In this document: positions 11,711-24,833 of the stretch, piece by piece | Position numbering within the stretch: the stretch's first letter is position 1 | How the letters are laid out: each line of letters opens with the position of its first letter | DNA from: Absidia repens | Taxonomy: Eukaryota; Mucoromycota; Mucoromycetes; Mucorales; Cunninghamellaceae | DNA length: 64,000 nt | NCBI GenBank assembly: GCA_002105175.1 | Contig: MCGE01000002.1 | Span: forward strand, 744,001-808,000 | Direction: 5' to 3' | Program-made: the position numbers and the translations under genes | The notes under the pieces: model-generated | The model's database searches: none | Told to the model about the DNA's origin: nothing | What the model saw: the letters and a program-made list of their open reading frames with translations, nothing else

Positions 11711-12425
11711 TCAAATCCCGCCCACGTGTGTTTTATTTACTCCCAATTTTTTTTTTCACGCTCTCTTTCTTCTCACTTTCTTTTTATTTTCTTTTCTTTC
11801 TTCATCATTCAAGCTCTATGGGGTTATTTTGAGCCTAGAATTGTATCAGGACTAGTATAGAAGGGTTTCCAGCTCAGGGATTACAATATGCATGGGGAAC
11901 CCCTTTCATTTCGGCTTCAGGATTTAGAACCACCATTTGGTGGCTTTTTGGAGCCTCCATTAGCTTAGTTAAATTTTTAGTTTGCCCATATTTTGTATAT
12001 TCAACTGAATAAAACATGTTCCTTTTTACATATTCGAATGAAAAAATGTCCCATTAGTCTCTCTCTGTCTTGTGCAATGACTTTTGTTTTCCCCTTCCAC
12101 ACGCCTTTTTCGTTAGTGTTAGCCATCGTTGTGATTCAGGAACGGATCCCTCCCCCCCCTTTATCTTGAATAATATATGAGATACCTTTTTACAATAGTC
12201 CCCTTAGATTAGTATTGAACATTCTTCAGATTCCCACTGGTCTCACTCATGCTTTCTTGAGATCCCTTGTTACAATGAACCCCAAGCATTTAGTTCACTA
12301 TCTACCCTTTTAATAAACCATCCTCTGACCCACTATAGTTTGAACAAATTCTCTATTGTAGTTTTTTTACGAGTATCTTATCAAATGCCTTGTTCTAGGT
12401 CGTCAACTACGACTATTTTTTTTCC
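11711..12425 (+). repeat. Dispersed CACGTG-head repeat, copy A
   Basis: Member of a noncoding repeat family found seven times in this window. The head is AAATCCCGCCCACGTG (CACGTG at 11723), followed by a CT-rich tract with CGCTCTCTTTC. Next come the core (GGTTTCCAGCTCAGGGATTA, GCATGGGGAACCCCTTTCAT, GGCTTTTTGGAGCCTCCATT) and a tail with GAATAAAACATG near 12007. Similarity to copies B and C continues for about another 400 nt (AGTATTGAACATTCTTCAGA near 12210). No ORF of note; the boundary on the right is uncertain. Confidence 0.8.
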
Positions 12426-12577
12426 CTCAAGAGTTCTAACGACCGATTTCGATTCTAGTTCAATTAGCATCAAATGTGGGTCTAATCGTGCTCGATATTT
12501 CATGTTAATGAACCTAGGCTGTGCCGTGGATATAGTCTTCCCTATAAAATAATATAGCATCCACCAGACTGGACAAA

Positions 12578-12624
12578 TTATACCGTATATATTCAGTTCA
12601 TTGTTTTGATTGCGTACGGTATAA
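12578..12624. repeat. 10-bp perfect inverted repeat
   Basis: TTATACCGTA at 12578-12587 and its exact reverse complement TACGGTATAA at 12615-12624, separated by 27 nt. It lies just 5' of a second, stronger hairpin. Confidence 0.7.
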
Positions 12625-12653
12625 TAAAAACCTAAAACATACACACATAAAAC

Positions 12654-12697
12654 CCTTGACAAAAGTCAGGCGGGCCTCTAGAGCCTGACCGTCAAGG
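12654..12697. other. Strong two-part hairpin
   Basis: CCTTGAC (12654-12660) pairs with GTCAAGG (12691-12697), and GTCAGGC (12665-12671) pairs with GCCTGAC (12683-12689). Between the stems is an asymmetric internal loop (AAAA opposite C), and the apex is an 11-nt loop. Fourteen perfect base pairs in AT-rich surroundings stand out. It could be a structured RNA, a terminator-like element or a transposon end; no known family recognised. Confidence 0.65.
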
Positions 12698-13508
12698 TAT
12701 GAGCAAGAGGAGACGTCAACCTCATCATATGTTAATTTTTTGGATAACATACGTATACAAAAGCAGCACAAAACAACACGAAGTCCAATATTTTCAGCAA
12801 ATTAATATAATCACAGATTCACATAATTAACGTATATGTGAATAAAGTATTTTTATTTGATATACATATAAAAAGGAATAAGAAAATGGTCGTTCACTAT
12901 AAACTACATCTATCTATCAACTTGGAAGACAATGGGCGACTTGAATTCTGCTGAGACTTGGTAGTATGTTGGCCATTCGTATAGTACACTAGTATGCCTA
13001 TCGTGTTATCGAGGCAAGATTATACATATACAACAAAAGAACGTAAAAACAGAATAGAAAAGCAATACCCTTCTCATGTAATGCATCCATACACACAAAT
13101 AAAAATCTACAGACAGCAGCACCAAACACATACTAAGAAAAGAGGCACTTTCATATATATATTTTTTCGGAAGGAATGCATGATGCTTTTATTAATATAT
13201 TGATAACACATATAAATAAGATATATTAAGAAAAAAAAATGGGATAAAAATGATAAAAAAAGGGGGGGGGACAAAAGTAATATATCAATGGTAGATGTTC
13301 GTCTGTAAATACATAAAAAGGAAGATAGCAATAACTAAAGGGTGAGAGACTGAAGTAGAGCATTGATAAAATAAAAAAGGGATGTGGAAAATCTAAATAT
13401 AAAGGTGGGTGGGACGGGGGGTGAAGAAAAAGGTTGAATGGCTAAAGTAGAGCTAAAGCTAAATGAGAATAAAGGATAAAACATTGTAATACCTCGTATA
13501 TAATTTTT
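12698..13508. other. Intergenic and 3' UTR of the importin gene
   Basis: AT-rich DNA with no supportable gene. The part nearest 13500 is the presumed 3' UTR of the minus-strand importin gene. A run of nine G occurs at about 13262. Confidence 0.4.
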
Positions 13509-16500
13509 TTAGACATAGCCTTTTTGTTGAATAATGTTCCTAGTATCGGGATCAATGGCGTTCCATAGTTGAGTACGAGTCGCTTCATCTAAACCACCCA
13601 AAATAACCTTCAAACTGTTGACCATACGAGGTACCAATTCTTGGGGCAAAATATCAGCAGCTAAGACTTCAGTAAAGATCTTGACAAGATGAGGAATTTT
13701 AGCATTATTGGCACCCAAAACACTAGGATGATGAGCTTCAAGTAAATTCAACAGATAAGTATACACAACAGGAGCTTCTTGATCATCGGTAACGATAGGC
13801 AAAGTTTCCACCCAAGCGGCCAGGACAGAGTCGACATTGATTTTGCTGCTGTTGAATTGACAGATCTTGGCAACAGCGGAAATCGCATTTTCAGTCACCA
13901 TCACTACTTCTTCATCGCGAGCATTGGGAGCATTGATCATGGCAAACAAAGGTTCCAGAGCAGCAGCACAGGCATCAGCATATTGAGGACCACCAAATTG
14001 ACCGCACACACCTACACCATAGGCAGCCGCTTGACGCACTTCACCAGCTGGGTCGGCAAGACCGTTGATCATAGCTTGTAAAAAGTAGTTGGAGTAGTTG
14101 AAGGAGGCGGGGCCAGTGAATTCAATCACATCATCAAACACACAGATTGCCCATTGTCTAGCAGCAGGGTTGGCATGACCAAGGAATTGAAGGACCAAAG
14201 GTACCAGTTTGTCGAAGAAGGGTAAAAAGTTTCCGTGTTGAGCCTTGAAAACAGCTTGCATAGCCCGAGCCAATTCGCTGAGTGCTTCTTCTTCGGTGAT
14301 TTCGTCATCTATCAGTTGTTCATCGTCTTCACCTTCGTATTCCCCAGATTGTTTTCCAGCTTCACGTTCGTTCAGTCGTTCGTAGAATTTTTTGAGTTGC
14401 TCTTCTGCGGCCTTCACAAAAGTTTCGATTTGTTCGGGTTGCAAGCAGTTTTCGCCTAGTACTTCTAAACAGTCGTGGAAGGTTGCATACACTTGAGACA
14501 AGAAGGTAAGGTCATCTTCAATCACCATAATCTTGGCAACCTTTTCAAAGATAGTGTGCCACATGGCAGCAAGTTCATTGGCGGGTACATTGGCATCCTT
14601 TGCATCACGCAACAACAAGGGGATCAAGGTAGCAGCAGCATGTCGCACACCGTCATGGAAGTAGAATTTCAGTAAAGGCAAAGCAATTTCCAAAACGGGA
14701 CCCACATATTGGATGAAACCGGCACCAAGGTCACGGGCGTAGCTGACCAACATTTCAATGGCGGTATGTTTTTCTTCCAGAACCGATGTCTTGATACCAA
14801 TTTGCTGTCCGTTGATACCCACAAATTCCCACCCATCATCTGTAGGATACTTGGAGTCCACATCATCATCTTCAGGGTCAACAAAGGTGAATTCAGGAGT
14901 CAATTGAGCGGACTGTAACAGAGGAGGCATGATGTTTGGTAAATAAGGTAAGAAGTCTTGACCCATCATCTTGCACATGCGAGCCCAGGCAGCCAAAAGA
15001 TAGGTTGTTTGCACATCATCAGGATCAGTGGCTGTTTGTTGAGTTTGAGCCAAGATTTGAATGAAGTTTTCAGTGTAAGGAGCATAAGCTTCCTTTCCAA
15101 TAGCAAGACCGATCAAGGAGGCACATTCGATGGTACGGCAACGCAACAGGCGGTATTGTTTGTCAGTAGCTTGGTGAAGAATGTCCAACAAAATAGGCAT
15201 GATGACGGTATGGTACTTGATAAACTTATCTTCAGCGCAGTCAGCAACAGTAGCAATGGTGGTAACGGCTTGTTCTTGGACGTAAGTTTTGGGGGTCTTC
15301 AGAAGCACCAACAATCGTTCAAAGATAGCATCCAAATAAGGATCCAAAGTGGCCTTATCAGCTTCTTCGCAAAAGTTGACCATGGCAGCGGCAGCGTGAG
15401 CTTGAACGCGAGGTTGAGAGTTGTCTTCCATTACAGGCAAAAGGGAGCTGATAACAATTTGGTGGAAGTTCTTTTGGAGGAAAGGAGAGAAATCGGTCGA
15501 CATTTGTCCAACAGCATTACAGGCAGCATAACGAACCCGAGCATGTGTATCCTTGAATGAAGCCACTATCATTTGCATGATGTTACCAAGTTCAGGTTTC
15601 ATAATCTTGACGGAACCTTCGCCAATGGAAGAAATACCCATCAAAGCAGCACGACGTTGTTGCCATTCACCAGATTGAAGCATTTGAGGGATGTATTGGA
15701 AAGCAACGGGCACCACATATTTACCACCAAGAGTACGAGCCAAACGATCCATGGTGCTTTCACCCATGACGTAGTTTTCTTCACTGTCATCTTCCTCCAA
15801 CTAATCATATAACAATACACCAAGTTTAGTAAATCACATAAACATATATCTACATCCTCTATCAATCCTATCACTTACATCATCAGTAGTGTACCATTGA
15901 GCATCATCTTCAATATCAGTGATCATTTCCATTGCAACAGGGATAATTTCATTAGCAAAGTTGGGAATCTTTCGGCACATACCAGGAGCAGATTCACACA
16001 AGGTCAATAAAAGTTCAAGAGCAGTTTGACGAGTACGATCTTCGAATGACTTGTCTTTGGCAATAGAAACCATCACAGAGAGGACGTTGGGGAGTACAGC
16101 ACGGAATAATTTGGCAACATTGTCAGCCAAATCGATCAAAACCACAAGACCATCCACCAATGTTTGATCATCGCGGGCAGCGATAATAGGTGACAAAGGC
16201 TAAGAAGAGGAAAATCAATCATTTTGTTGTTGTTGTTGTTCTTAAAAAAAACGACTTACATCAAGCATTTGAGGCATCAAAGATCCCAAGGTCTTCTGAC
16301 CAGCTTCATCAGCTTGAATAATGTAAGCAGCTGCAGCTTTCATGGCTTCCAGACGCACCTTGATTACACAAATAAAAGAGAGCATAGAGTAAGATTAATA
16401 ATGTCAAGTGCGTATAATCTACATTGTCACTTACTTCTTGGCTTTCAGCATCAGTCAAACTTGTCAAAAACACGGATTTCAAAGCATCGACGTGTTGGTC

Positions 16501-17350
16501 GGAGATCAATTCAGGAACAGTAGCAAAAATACGGAAGGCAGATTCTCTATGCGCAGCATTGGGGGATTGACTACATTCAAACAAGGCCTTTGGTAAAGTT
16601 TCCCATTTTTCTACGCAAAAAAGTAAATGTGAGTTTATGTGTTTCAAAAAATTACTCGGGTCAATTCCCATGTTCCCGCTTGTAGGCCCACTCTCCAACC
16701 CTCCATATTATCATTTTTTTATTTTTTTTTATTCTTACCTCCAGTACCATCAAAGTCTGACTTGGCAACTTCAGCAATAGTATCAGCAACCTTGTGCCGA
16801 GTACCTTGATCGGTTTCATTGGCAAGAGCGACCAAAAGTAGTTCCTTTACACCATGACGAGTGGTTTCTTGAACCATATCCCAGAGGCGTGCATCAGGGT
16901 TAGCAGATGAGGTGAATTGCTTAAAGGCAAGGCGACGGAGAAGGACACTACAGTGGGAACGGAGCTATTATGGGTTTGATAGTAAAAAATAAATGAGCTC
17001 ATCACATATAATATAAAGGCTTTCTTTTTTGTATTTTACCTGTCCATCGGGGTTCTGAGCTACAAATTGAGAGAGACCAAGTAACAAAAGATCAGGTTGT
17101 TGGGCTACCCATTGATCGTTCAAGAGAGTTTCAGCTTCGGATCTACGGTAGGCACGTAAAGAAAAATAAAAATAAAAAAGAACCAAGATGAATGAGTGCC
17201 CTTGTCCGTAACATTCCAGTATTGTGATCGATATCTTATTTTAAAGTAGTTGATGCTTTCTTACCGTTGATTATTGTCGACAGAGAGAAGATTAGTCAAC
17301 ACAGGAGTGAGTTGTTGAAGCACTTCGTTGGAAACGGGAGCCTGCGCCAT
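13509..17350 (-). CDS. PSE1: Importin-5 / Pse1-Kap121-type karyopherin beta
   Basis: Nuclear import receptor of 1100 aa (yeast Pse1 is about 1090) that binds cargo and RanGTP through stacked HEAT repeats. Exons on the minus strand: 17350-17265, 17142-17040, 16964-16739, 16610-16435, 16358-16260, 16199-15879 and 15800-13509, all GT-AG with matching phases. The start MAQAPVSNEVLQQLTPVLTN leads into the importin N-terminal helices (RSEAETLLNDQW). Pse1/IPO5 hallmarks include RRAALMGISSIGEGS, ARVRYAACNAVGQMSTDF, RVQAHAAAAMVNF and the long acidic insert with EGEDDEQLIDDEITEE. The C-terminus ends IDPDTRNIIQQKGYV. The gene lies 231 nt downstream of the coiled-coil gene on the same strand. High confidence in family and structure. 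Confidence 0.93.
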
Positions 17351-17581
17351 TTTGTGCTGGAGTCAAGTAGGATTGGGAAGAAAAAAAAAAGAGAGTAAAG
17401 AAAGTCAAAAAAAAAAAAAAAAAAAAAAGACAGAATGTTGAATTGAACACCCGCCACAAGCAAAAGAAAAAAATTTTCACGATCCTGTTTGAGACAAGGT
17501 AGCAAGTAAAATAGTTAGATTTTATTTTATTCAAGAACAATAACAATACTAATACTAATACTACTACTAATAATAAATCTA

Positions 17582-18880
17582 TCAAACACAATATACCTTC
17601 CCAGGAATAATAAAACCATGTTCACTATCATTTGGGTCTACAGCTAAAAATGGGGGAGAAATCACTAATAAAACTTGACCATCGGGTTTACCCTTTCCAT
17701 CGGCCTTCATGATTGTTGAGTCGAATTCCGCCTGACCACCTTCCTGAATATGTTGATGCTTGATTTCAATGTCTTGCCCTTTGATTGCCAAATTCAATCT
17801 TGCTGTTCTTGTCACGATATTGTCAATTTTCTTTCGTTGATTGTTCATATAGTCGCCCTGTTTTTGTAGTTCAGGATAGATGTGACCCAGTTGTTGTAAT
17901 ATATTGTCGACCAAATCTTTACAAGCCAATTCGATTCCATCTCGTTCGTCGTGTTGTTGAGCTTGATTGGCCAAGATTGCACTCATTTGCTGTCTAAAAC
18001 GCTGTGCCCAGTCTTCATTATATCTCCGCATCCAATGGCTGACTTGGTCGTACGCTTGGTTGACAGACACCCCCAAATGCAATGGTTGATCAAAGATATG
18101 TTCCACGAGCATTTCCATAATCAGCTTTTCGGTAAGCATTGTAATGTGTCGAGGTTCCAATACGAAAAGGGTATCATCCAGTTCACTCTTTGTGTCGTTA
18201 TCATCATCGTCGGTGTCACTATTGTTGCTGCTGCTGCTATTGTTGTTGTTGTTGTTGCTGTTTCTGATTAAATACTTTTTCAAGAGTTGCCGATGGTCAC
18301 TGTATCTGTCGAGTAAAAAACTTGAGCCAGCTTGATTGTCCATTTTGGCTTTGAGTCCCATACAAAGATTGTTTAACTGACTTGATACATGGCTGATTTC
18401 ATGTTGTATTGTTGATAAGTCGTCGTCTGTTGCCTTGATTGACTTGACATGAGCATAAAATTTGGCTTCCATTCGCTGATAATCATCTTTTCTGGCATCC
18501 AGTTCGCGGCGTAATGCTGAATAAGCTGCATCCAGTTTGTTGTAACGGTCCATTTGCTCCTCTAATGTTTGCTTCGTTCGTTCAATGTCGTCCAGTTCAT
18601 CTTGTCGTTGCTTTCCCAGCTGTGTAACATAGGCTTCTTTCTCAGCGTGTATCTTTTCCATGATTTCCTTGTGGATATGCAGCGATTCATTGAGTGAATG
18701 GATCATAAGGTCTTTGTCAGAGTCAGTGTCGCTTAATATATATGACGGCTGCAGGTCCTCCCCCGTATCCATAGCCGTCAATTCCGTACTTGCATTAGAG
18801 GGCCGATGATCACCTGAATAACTTCGATAGTCGGAAGATATAGAGTCACTTGCGTAATAAGATGTTGGTGATGATGACAT
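17582..18880 (-). CDS. Orphan coiled-coil protein
   Basis: Single-exon ORF of 432 aa starting at MSSSPTSYYASDS (18880); upstream in-frame codons are a hydrophobic F/S-rich read-through of the leader. Residues of about 45-150 form a long charged coiled coil (KEIMEKIHAEKEAYVTQLGK onward). A polyN and acidic low-complexity stretch follows, then a second helical region (VEHIFDQPLHLGVSVNQAYD, HWMRRYNEDWAQRFRQQMSA) and a compact C-terminal end, VLLVISPPFLAVDPNDSEHG then FIIPGKVYCV. I do not recognise the family. The stop follows a GTATAT that could also be a splice donor, so the last few residues are not certain. It sits in tandem between the Rtc3-like and importin genes. Confidence 0.7.
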   Translation of the reverse strand: MSSSPTSYYASDSISSDYRSYSGDHRPSNASTELTAMDTGEDLQPSYILSDTDSDKDLMIHSLNESLHIHKEIMEKIHAEKEAYVTQLGKQRQDELDDIERTKQTLEEQMDRYNKLDAAYSALRRELDARKDDYQRMEAKFYAHVKSIKATDDDLSTIQHEISHVSSQLNNLCMGLKAKMDNQAGSSFLLDRYSDHRQLLKKYLIRNSNNNNNNSSSSNNSDTDDDDNDTKSELDDTLFVLEPRHITMLTEKLIMEMLVEHIFDQPLHLGVSVNQAYDQVSHWMRRYNEDWAQRFRQQMSAILANQAQQHDERDGIELACKDLVDNILQQLGHIYPELQKQGDYMNNQRKKIDNIVTRTARLNLAIKGQDIEIKHQHIQEGGQAEFDSTIMKADGKGKPDGQVLLVISPPFLAVDPNDSEHGFIIPGKVYCV

Positions 18881-19102
18881 TAAACAAAGAGAAAGTAAAG
18901 AGTAAGGGGTCAAGTAGAAGGGAGGGGAAAAAGAGGGGAAAGAAAAAAAGAAAGAAAAAAAAAGGAGAGAAAAAGAAAAATACAAACACCGACATTTTTT
19001 ATCAGTGATATTGGCGAAGAATATTGGTTGTATATGGTATGTAAAGATAATTTTTATTCAGTTATTCACAAATGTAAAAGCCGTTTTCATTGACTATGAC
19101 GT

Positions 19103-19577
19103 CTAAAAGTTCTTGGTAGTTCCATTTTCAACAATATATCGGACCACATCATCAGAGTTGGATGTGTTGAAAGTATTTCTACCGTATTAGTAAATCATAG
19201 TAGAAATTAAGAATCAAGTCAAAAACTTGTAATTAGACTCACATTTTATATTATTTACTTACTCTAATTGACCATTGGAGGGACGATCTGCTGGCAAGAT
19301 ATTACCACCAGCAGGACTTGTAAAGATGTCAAACGCTAAATGATGAAGAATTTATGCATGAATTTCAGAAATGTTACCATTATTATTATTATTATTGCTT
19401 ACATTGAACTACATCGACAAGGGGAATGGTTTTATCGTTCTTCCACTTTGACACCATGTCAGGGATTCCAATCACGTAGAATTCTTCACCACTTTCACCT
19501 TTAAAAATAATCTTGCAAGTACCGTCCCGGAAATCGGAGGCAGTAAGGTTATTTCCGTTTTTCATATTGACGCCCAT
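19103..19577 (-). CDS. Small SBDS-domain protein (Rtc3/YHR087W-like)
   Basis: Predicted 107-aa protein consisting of one SBDS N-terminal fold. Exons: 19577-19403, 19335-19263 and 19178-19103, phases 1 and 2. Family-like stretches are CKIIFKGESGEEFYVIGIPD, WKNDKTIPLVDVVQSFDIFT and the C-terminal helix SDDVVRYIVENG. This corresponds to the yeast pattern where a free-standing SBDS domain ends with the E/D-x-I-L-x-N-G motif. Yeast Rtc3 has been linked to RNA metabolism and telomere-capping phenotypes; the molecular role is poorly known. The start at 19577 (MGVNMKNG) was chosen because the residues upstream of it are not conserved-looking; an alternative start is the Met four residues later. Confidence 0.8.
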
Positions 19578-20980
19578 TATGTGTTTGTTCTCAAAGTGTA
19601 TATGTAAATAGTAGATATAATACAAGAATATTGAATGAAAAAGAGAAAGGTTCCTTTCCTTCCTTTATAATGGAAATCTGTAGTGTTAAAACCCCTGTTT
19701 TCGGTTTTAAACCCAGGCGCATTAACATCGACGGGAGCTCCACTTTAGGGCCATCTGCAATCTAAAATCATCACTAAAACGTGTCTTAGCGTCGATAAAC
19801 TACATCATAAGACCACTAGTTAACTTTTCAATGTCATCATCATTATTGCTAAGCTATATAAACAATCATCATGACTATTTCTGGATCGGCTCCCTTTTGC
19901 TTTGACGCAGTAGTACTGCCTGAATAATTCAGTAGTGCACTTTTTCATTCCTATGACATAATTTACGATATCAAATCGGGCGATATTTTTTGTTCTGTCT
20001 CAGATCGCTATCCAGTGTCCATATTCAGGCACTGAATACTGGGAAAAGAGGACAAATAGCAATAATGTATCAAGAATCATATATTAAAAAAAGACGAGTG
20101 GTATTTATTGATTGAAGAAAAGGCAATTGCCCCACCAATATCTAATTGCTAACTGACTGTGTAATCACCAACTAACTATGTAACTAGCACTTGTCTGATC
20201 AGTCTTTCAGCCGGTCATCCATCGCACCAAATTCAGTGTTTCAGTATGTTCTTGCTTCAATTCACATTAAAAAAATAAAAATAAAAAGTACAAGTAATAT
20301 TTAGCTGGGATAATCACTTTTGATATTCTATTTAAAAATAATACTAGCTAGACAGGAGACAAATAAAGATGACGGCAAAGACATGTTTGGTAACAGACTC
20401 TTAACCTTTCATCACCCGAGAGTGATTACAACTACGAAATATATTCCCGAGATACTATTACACATTCTCGACTACTAAAAAGCTTTTTCATTTTCATTTT
20501 CATTTTATAAATATAAAAAAAAGGCGAGCAACAAAAGAGAGTAGCCTCCATTGAGTTCATGATAAAATAAATTTTACCAAGATCCGCAATACCTATTCCT
20601 ATGACAAGAACTATTGGATACCCAACCATACCACAGCTATCTTAGCTGATAATTTGGCATAATTGAATACCACAACCTTAAGAAAGGCTGCTTTCAATAA
20701 CCCATTACAGGTACACATGTCTGGAGAACTTCCCTAACGCAATTTATAATGAGTATAAAACCCCCGTGTGTGTGGTGCGTCAAACATGCAGATCTTCTTC
20801 GTTGCTCTAAAGAGAAAAAAAAAAAAAAAAGGCAAATCCTCAAAGAAAATTTTTTCTTTTTAAAATGACCATGAAAATTTTTCCATGTGGCTTGTAATAT
20901 GACTTGACTGTCACTTGCCAATCATTCTGTAAATTTGATTTACCGTTGGATTTTTTTTTGGGCCTCACAAATCCCCCCCC
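19578..20980. other. Intergenic, no gene recognised
   Basis: AT-rich stretch. A small perfect hairpin, TTAAAACC (19686-19693) with GGTTTTAA (19703-19710), is the only structure seen. Short ORFs at 20432 and 20694 are not convincing. Confidence 0.4.
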
Positions 20981-20997
20981 AAAAAAATATATATATA

Positions 20998-21640
20998 TTT
21001 CAAATCCCGCGCACATGAATTTTATTTTCGTCCATTTCTACTTTTTTCGCTCTCTTTCTTTCTTTCTTTTTTTCTTTAATTCTTCACATTTGTGACCCGT
21101 ATGCGGTTATACTGAACTTAGAATAGTGCCAGGACTAGTTTAGAAGGGTTTTCAGAACAGGGATTACAAGATGCATGGGGAACCCCTTTCATTTTGGATC
21201 TAGGATTGGGAGGCACCAATAGTTGGCTTTTTGGAGCCTTCATTAGCTTAGTATAGTGTTAGCTTGTCCATAGTTTGTATCTATATCTGAATAAAATATG
21301 TCTCGTTTTACATGCTTTAATGAAAAATTTTCCAATAGTCTCTCTCATGTCTTGTGAAATAGATTCTGTTTTTCCTTCCAGTACCCCTTTTTGACTAGTG
21401 TTGACCGTTGTTGTACTTCAATATATATACCTTTTCAGCCTTGCTTATACATTGTATACTATTATACAGTATATTAGAGCTCTTTTTGAAAATGTCCCTT
21501 TGGATTAGTATTGGTCATCATTTAGATCACCCAATAGTTTCTTCCATCACTTGTTACAAAGAATCTCTCTTCTTTAGTGTTAGTGTCTACCAATATGCTC
21601 CAATAAAATATGCCTTTATATATACCGTCCTCTGACTCAT
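20998..21640 (+). repeat. Dispersed CACGTG-head repeat, copy B
   Basis: Same family as copy A. The head is diverged (CAAATCCCGCGCACATG), followed by CGCTCTCTTTCTTTCTTTC, GGACTAGTTTAGAAGGGTTT, GGGATTACAAGATGCATGGG, GAACCCCTTTCATTTTGGAT, GGCTTTTTGGAGCC and TCTGAATAAAATATGTCTC. Similarity to A and C continues downstream (TAGTATTGGTCATCATT near 21510). Confidence 0.8.
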
Positions 21641-21766
21641 TTGGTAGTAAGCAATGTTCATATTATAACCGTTTTGGGTTTGTTTTACAACTCGAATCAC
21701 TTGTATTTTACTGGATTCTGTCCTTTTTTTTTTTGCGTGTGACTCTCCTGCGCACATTCTCATATA

Positions 21767-22129
21767 TCATGTTGTTGGCCCACGACTGCAGTGTATGAGT
21801 GTCAATGCATCCCAGCTAATCATTCGGCATATCAAACCATACGATGACAATCCAGGTTGGTGTCGAATAGGTGACAAAAAAATGGAAGATACATACCACA
21901 TTCTATAATCCGCCCACGTAAAACGTCCTTCTGGATGGCTGCTCCCTCCCTGCTCCAAGTCAAGGCACCAAAAACAATCATATGGGCGGTCCTGACCTTT
22001 TAAAACAAAGTAGATGCCTAGGATGTACCACCTTTGTGAGACATACTCCACACTATATGGCTCTATCACTGGCGCTGTGTTTTCGAAGATGACAGGTGGA
22101 GCAACACCAACGCGATGCAAATCCTCCAC
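21767..22129 (-). pseudogene. ORF relic of unknown family
   Basis: Open frame of up to 120 codons with protein-like composition (W/Y/R/D-rich: SQRWYILGIYFVLKGQDRPY, then HPEGRFTWADYRMW). A GTATGT donor-like site follows MW at about 21893, so it resembles one exon of a larger gene. No flanking exon with matching phase was found and no family recognised. It lies next to repeat copy B, which favours a decayed mobile or duplicated fragment. Confidence 0.3.
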
Positions 22130-23424
22130 AAGCCGTTATGGAAAAAAGTCATGAATCACCACGAAGATGGAGCCTGTCCTGCAAGAACAACAACTGGTCT
22201 ACCAACAAGAAGTGAATGCGTGCCCCTTGGAGATTAGAAAGAACAAATTAATCTTTGTATAATTCTATATTGTTGTGTTCTTTGTTTGAAATAATTCTGA
22301 AGCTCTCTTCGGGCCTTCAAATTAATAAAATCCCTTTTAAAAAAAAAAAAATGCAACGACGTTGGTTGTCTAAAATGAAAATTTTTATTCGTTTGATACA
22401 ATATTCATTGATAGTCTCCATAATATTGTCGACTGAATAAAACAACAAATTGAACTCCGCGACTCGATATGTAGAGTCTGTCTGCAAAATTAAGGGACTA
22501 TATGCATGAATTCAATAAAATCTTTTATGACAACGTGATTCATGCATCCAGCGTTCAAGGAGACCATCAACATTGGTAGATAAAGTAGGATCCTTAACCT
22601 TTTCTCCGAAAAGTTGATTGACAATAAAAAAAATACAATAACCTGCATCACGTATCATATTGTACATGTCATCTACATTGTCCAATTACCGTCTGTATCA
22701 TATGATATCGTACAGTACTGTAATACTATATGTATGATAATGTGCTATAAATGGAAACTATAGTAAGGAGGGTTGAACAAAAGACGATATCATGATTCCT
22801 CTAATATTTTTTTGCCGTCAGCGCGTCCTAATTGCTTTGATATGCAGTCATTGTGAAGGGTCCCAGCATTACAATAGACCATAAAAGGAAAAAAAGCGCG
22901 ACAGCCTTGTGAGACCATCATTGTTGATTGAAATTATTTATACAGTATTTCTCCTATAGATAACATACACCCTTTACCCCAATCAAATTCATAAAATTTC
23001 GATCATGTCACAAACCACCCCTCTCCCCGCCCGCCCCAGTGTCAGTCGCAAATATAAATCATTTCAGTCATGGTTCAAAAAATAAAGTTTTATTACAACA
23101 AACAATCAAACACAATCAAGACAATAAAAAAAAAGGGCACCGTTTCATCAATGATTCTCCATTGATCGCACTATAAATAATGTTCACTAATAAATAAACC
23201 AAATAGTCATAGGAGAGGGAGGAAATAGATGTGGTAAAAAAAAAAAATGGAATGAAGGATAGGGGTTGGATGAGAAGTGCGGGAATCAAGGATAATAAGG
23301 AAATAAAAAAGATGGAACTAATGAGGAGTAAAACTACCAAATGGTATTGTTGGAGGAGTAAAACAAAAAAAAAAAAAAAAACACACAACAATAAAATCCA
23401 CTATCCAAAATGATGAGGTATCGA
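22130..23424. other. Intergenic and 3' UTR of the C2H2 gene
   Basis: No supportable gene. Contains the TACAGTACTGTA palindrome-type motif near 22712 and C-rich DNA at about 23012-23038. The last 300 nt are the presumed 3' UTR of the minus-strand zinc-finger gene. Confidence 0.4.

Positions 23425-24833
<1,409 letters not shown>

Noticed and set aside
13779..15812. Long plus-strand ORFs opposite the importin gene
   Set aside because: They are antisense shadows of a strongly conserved karyopherin coding sequence.
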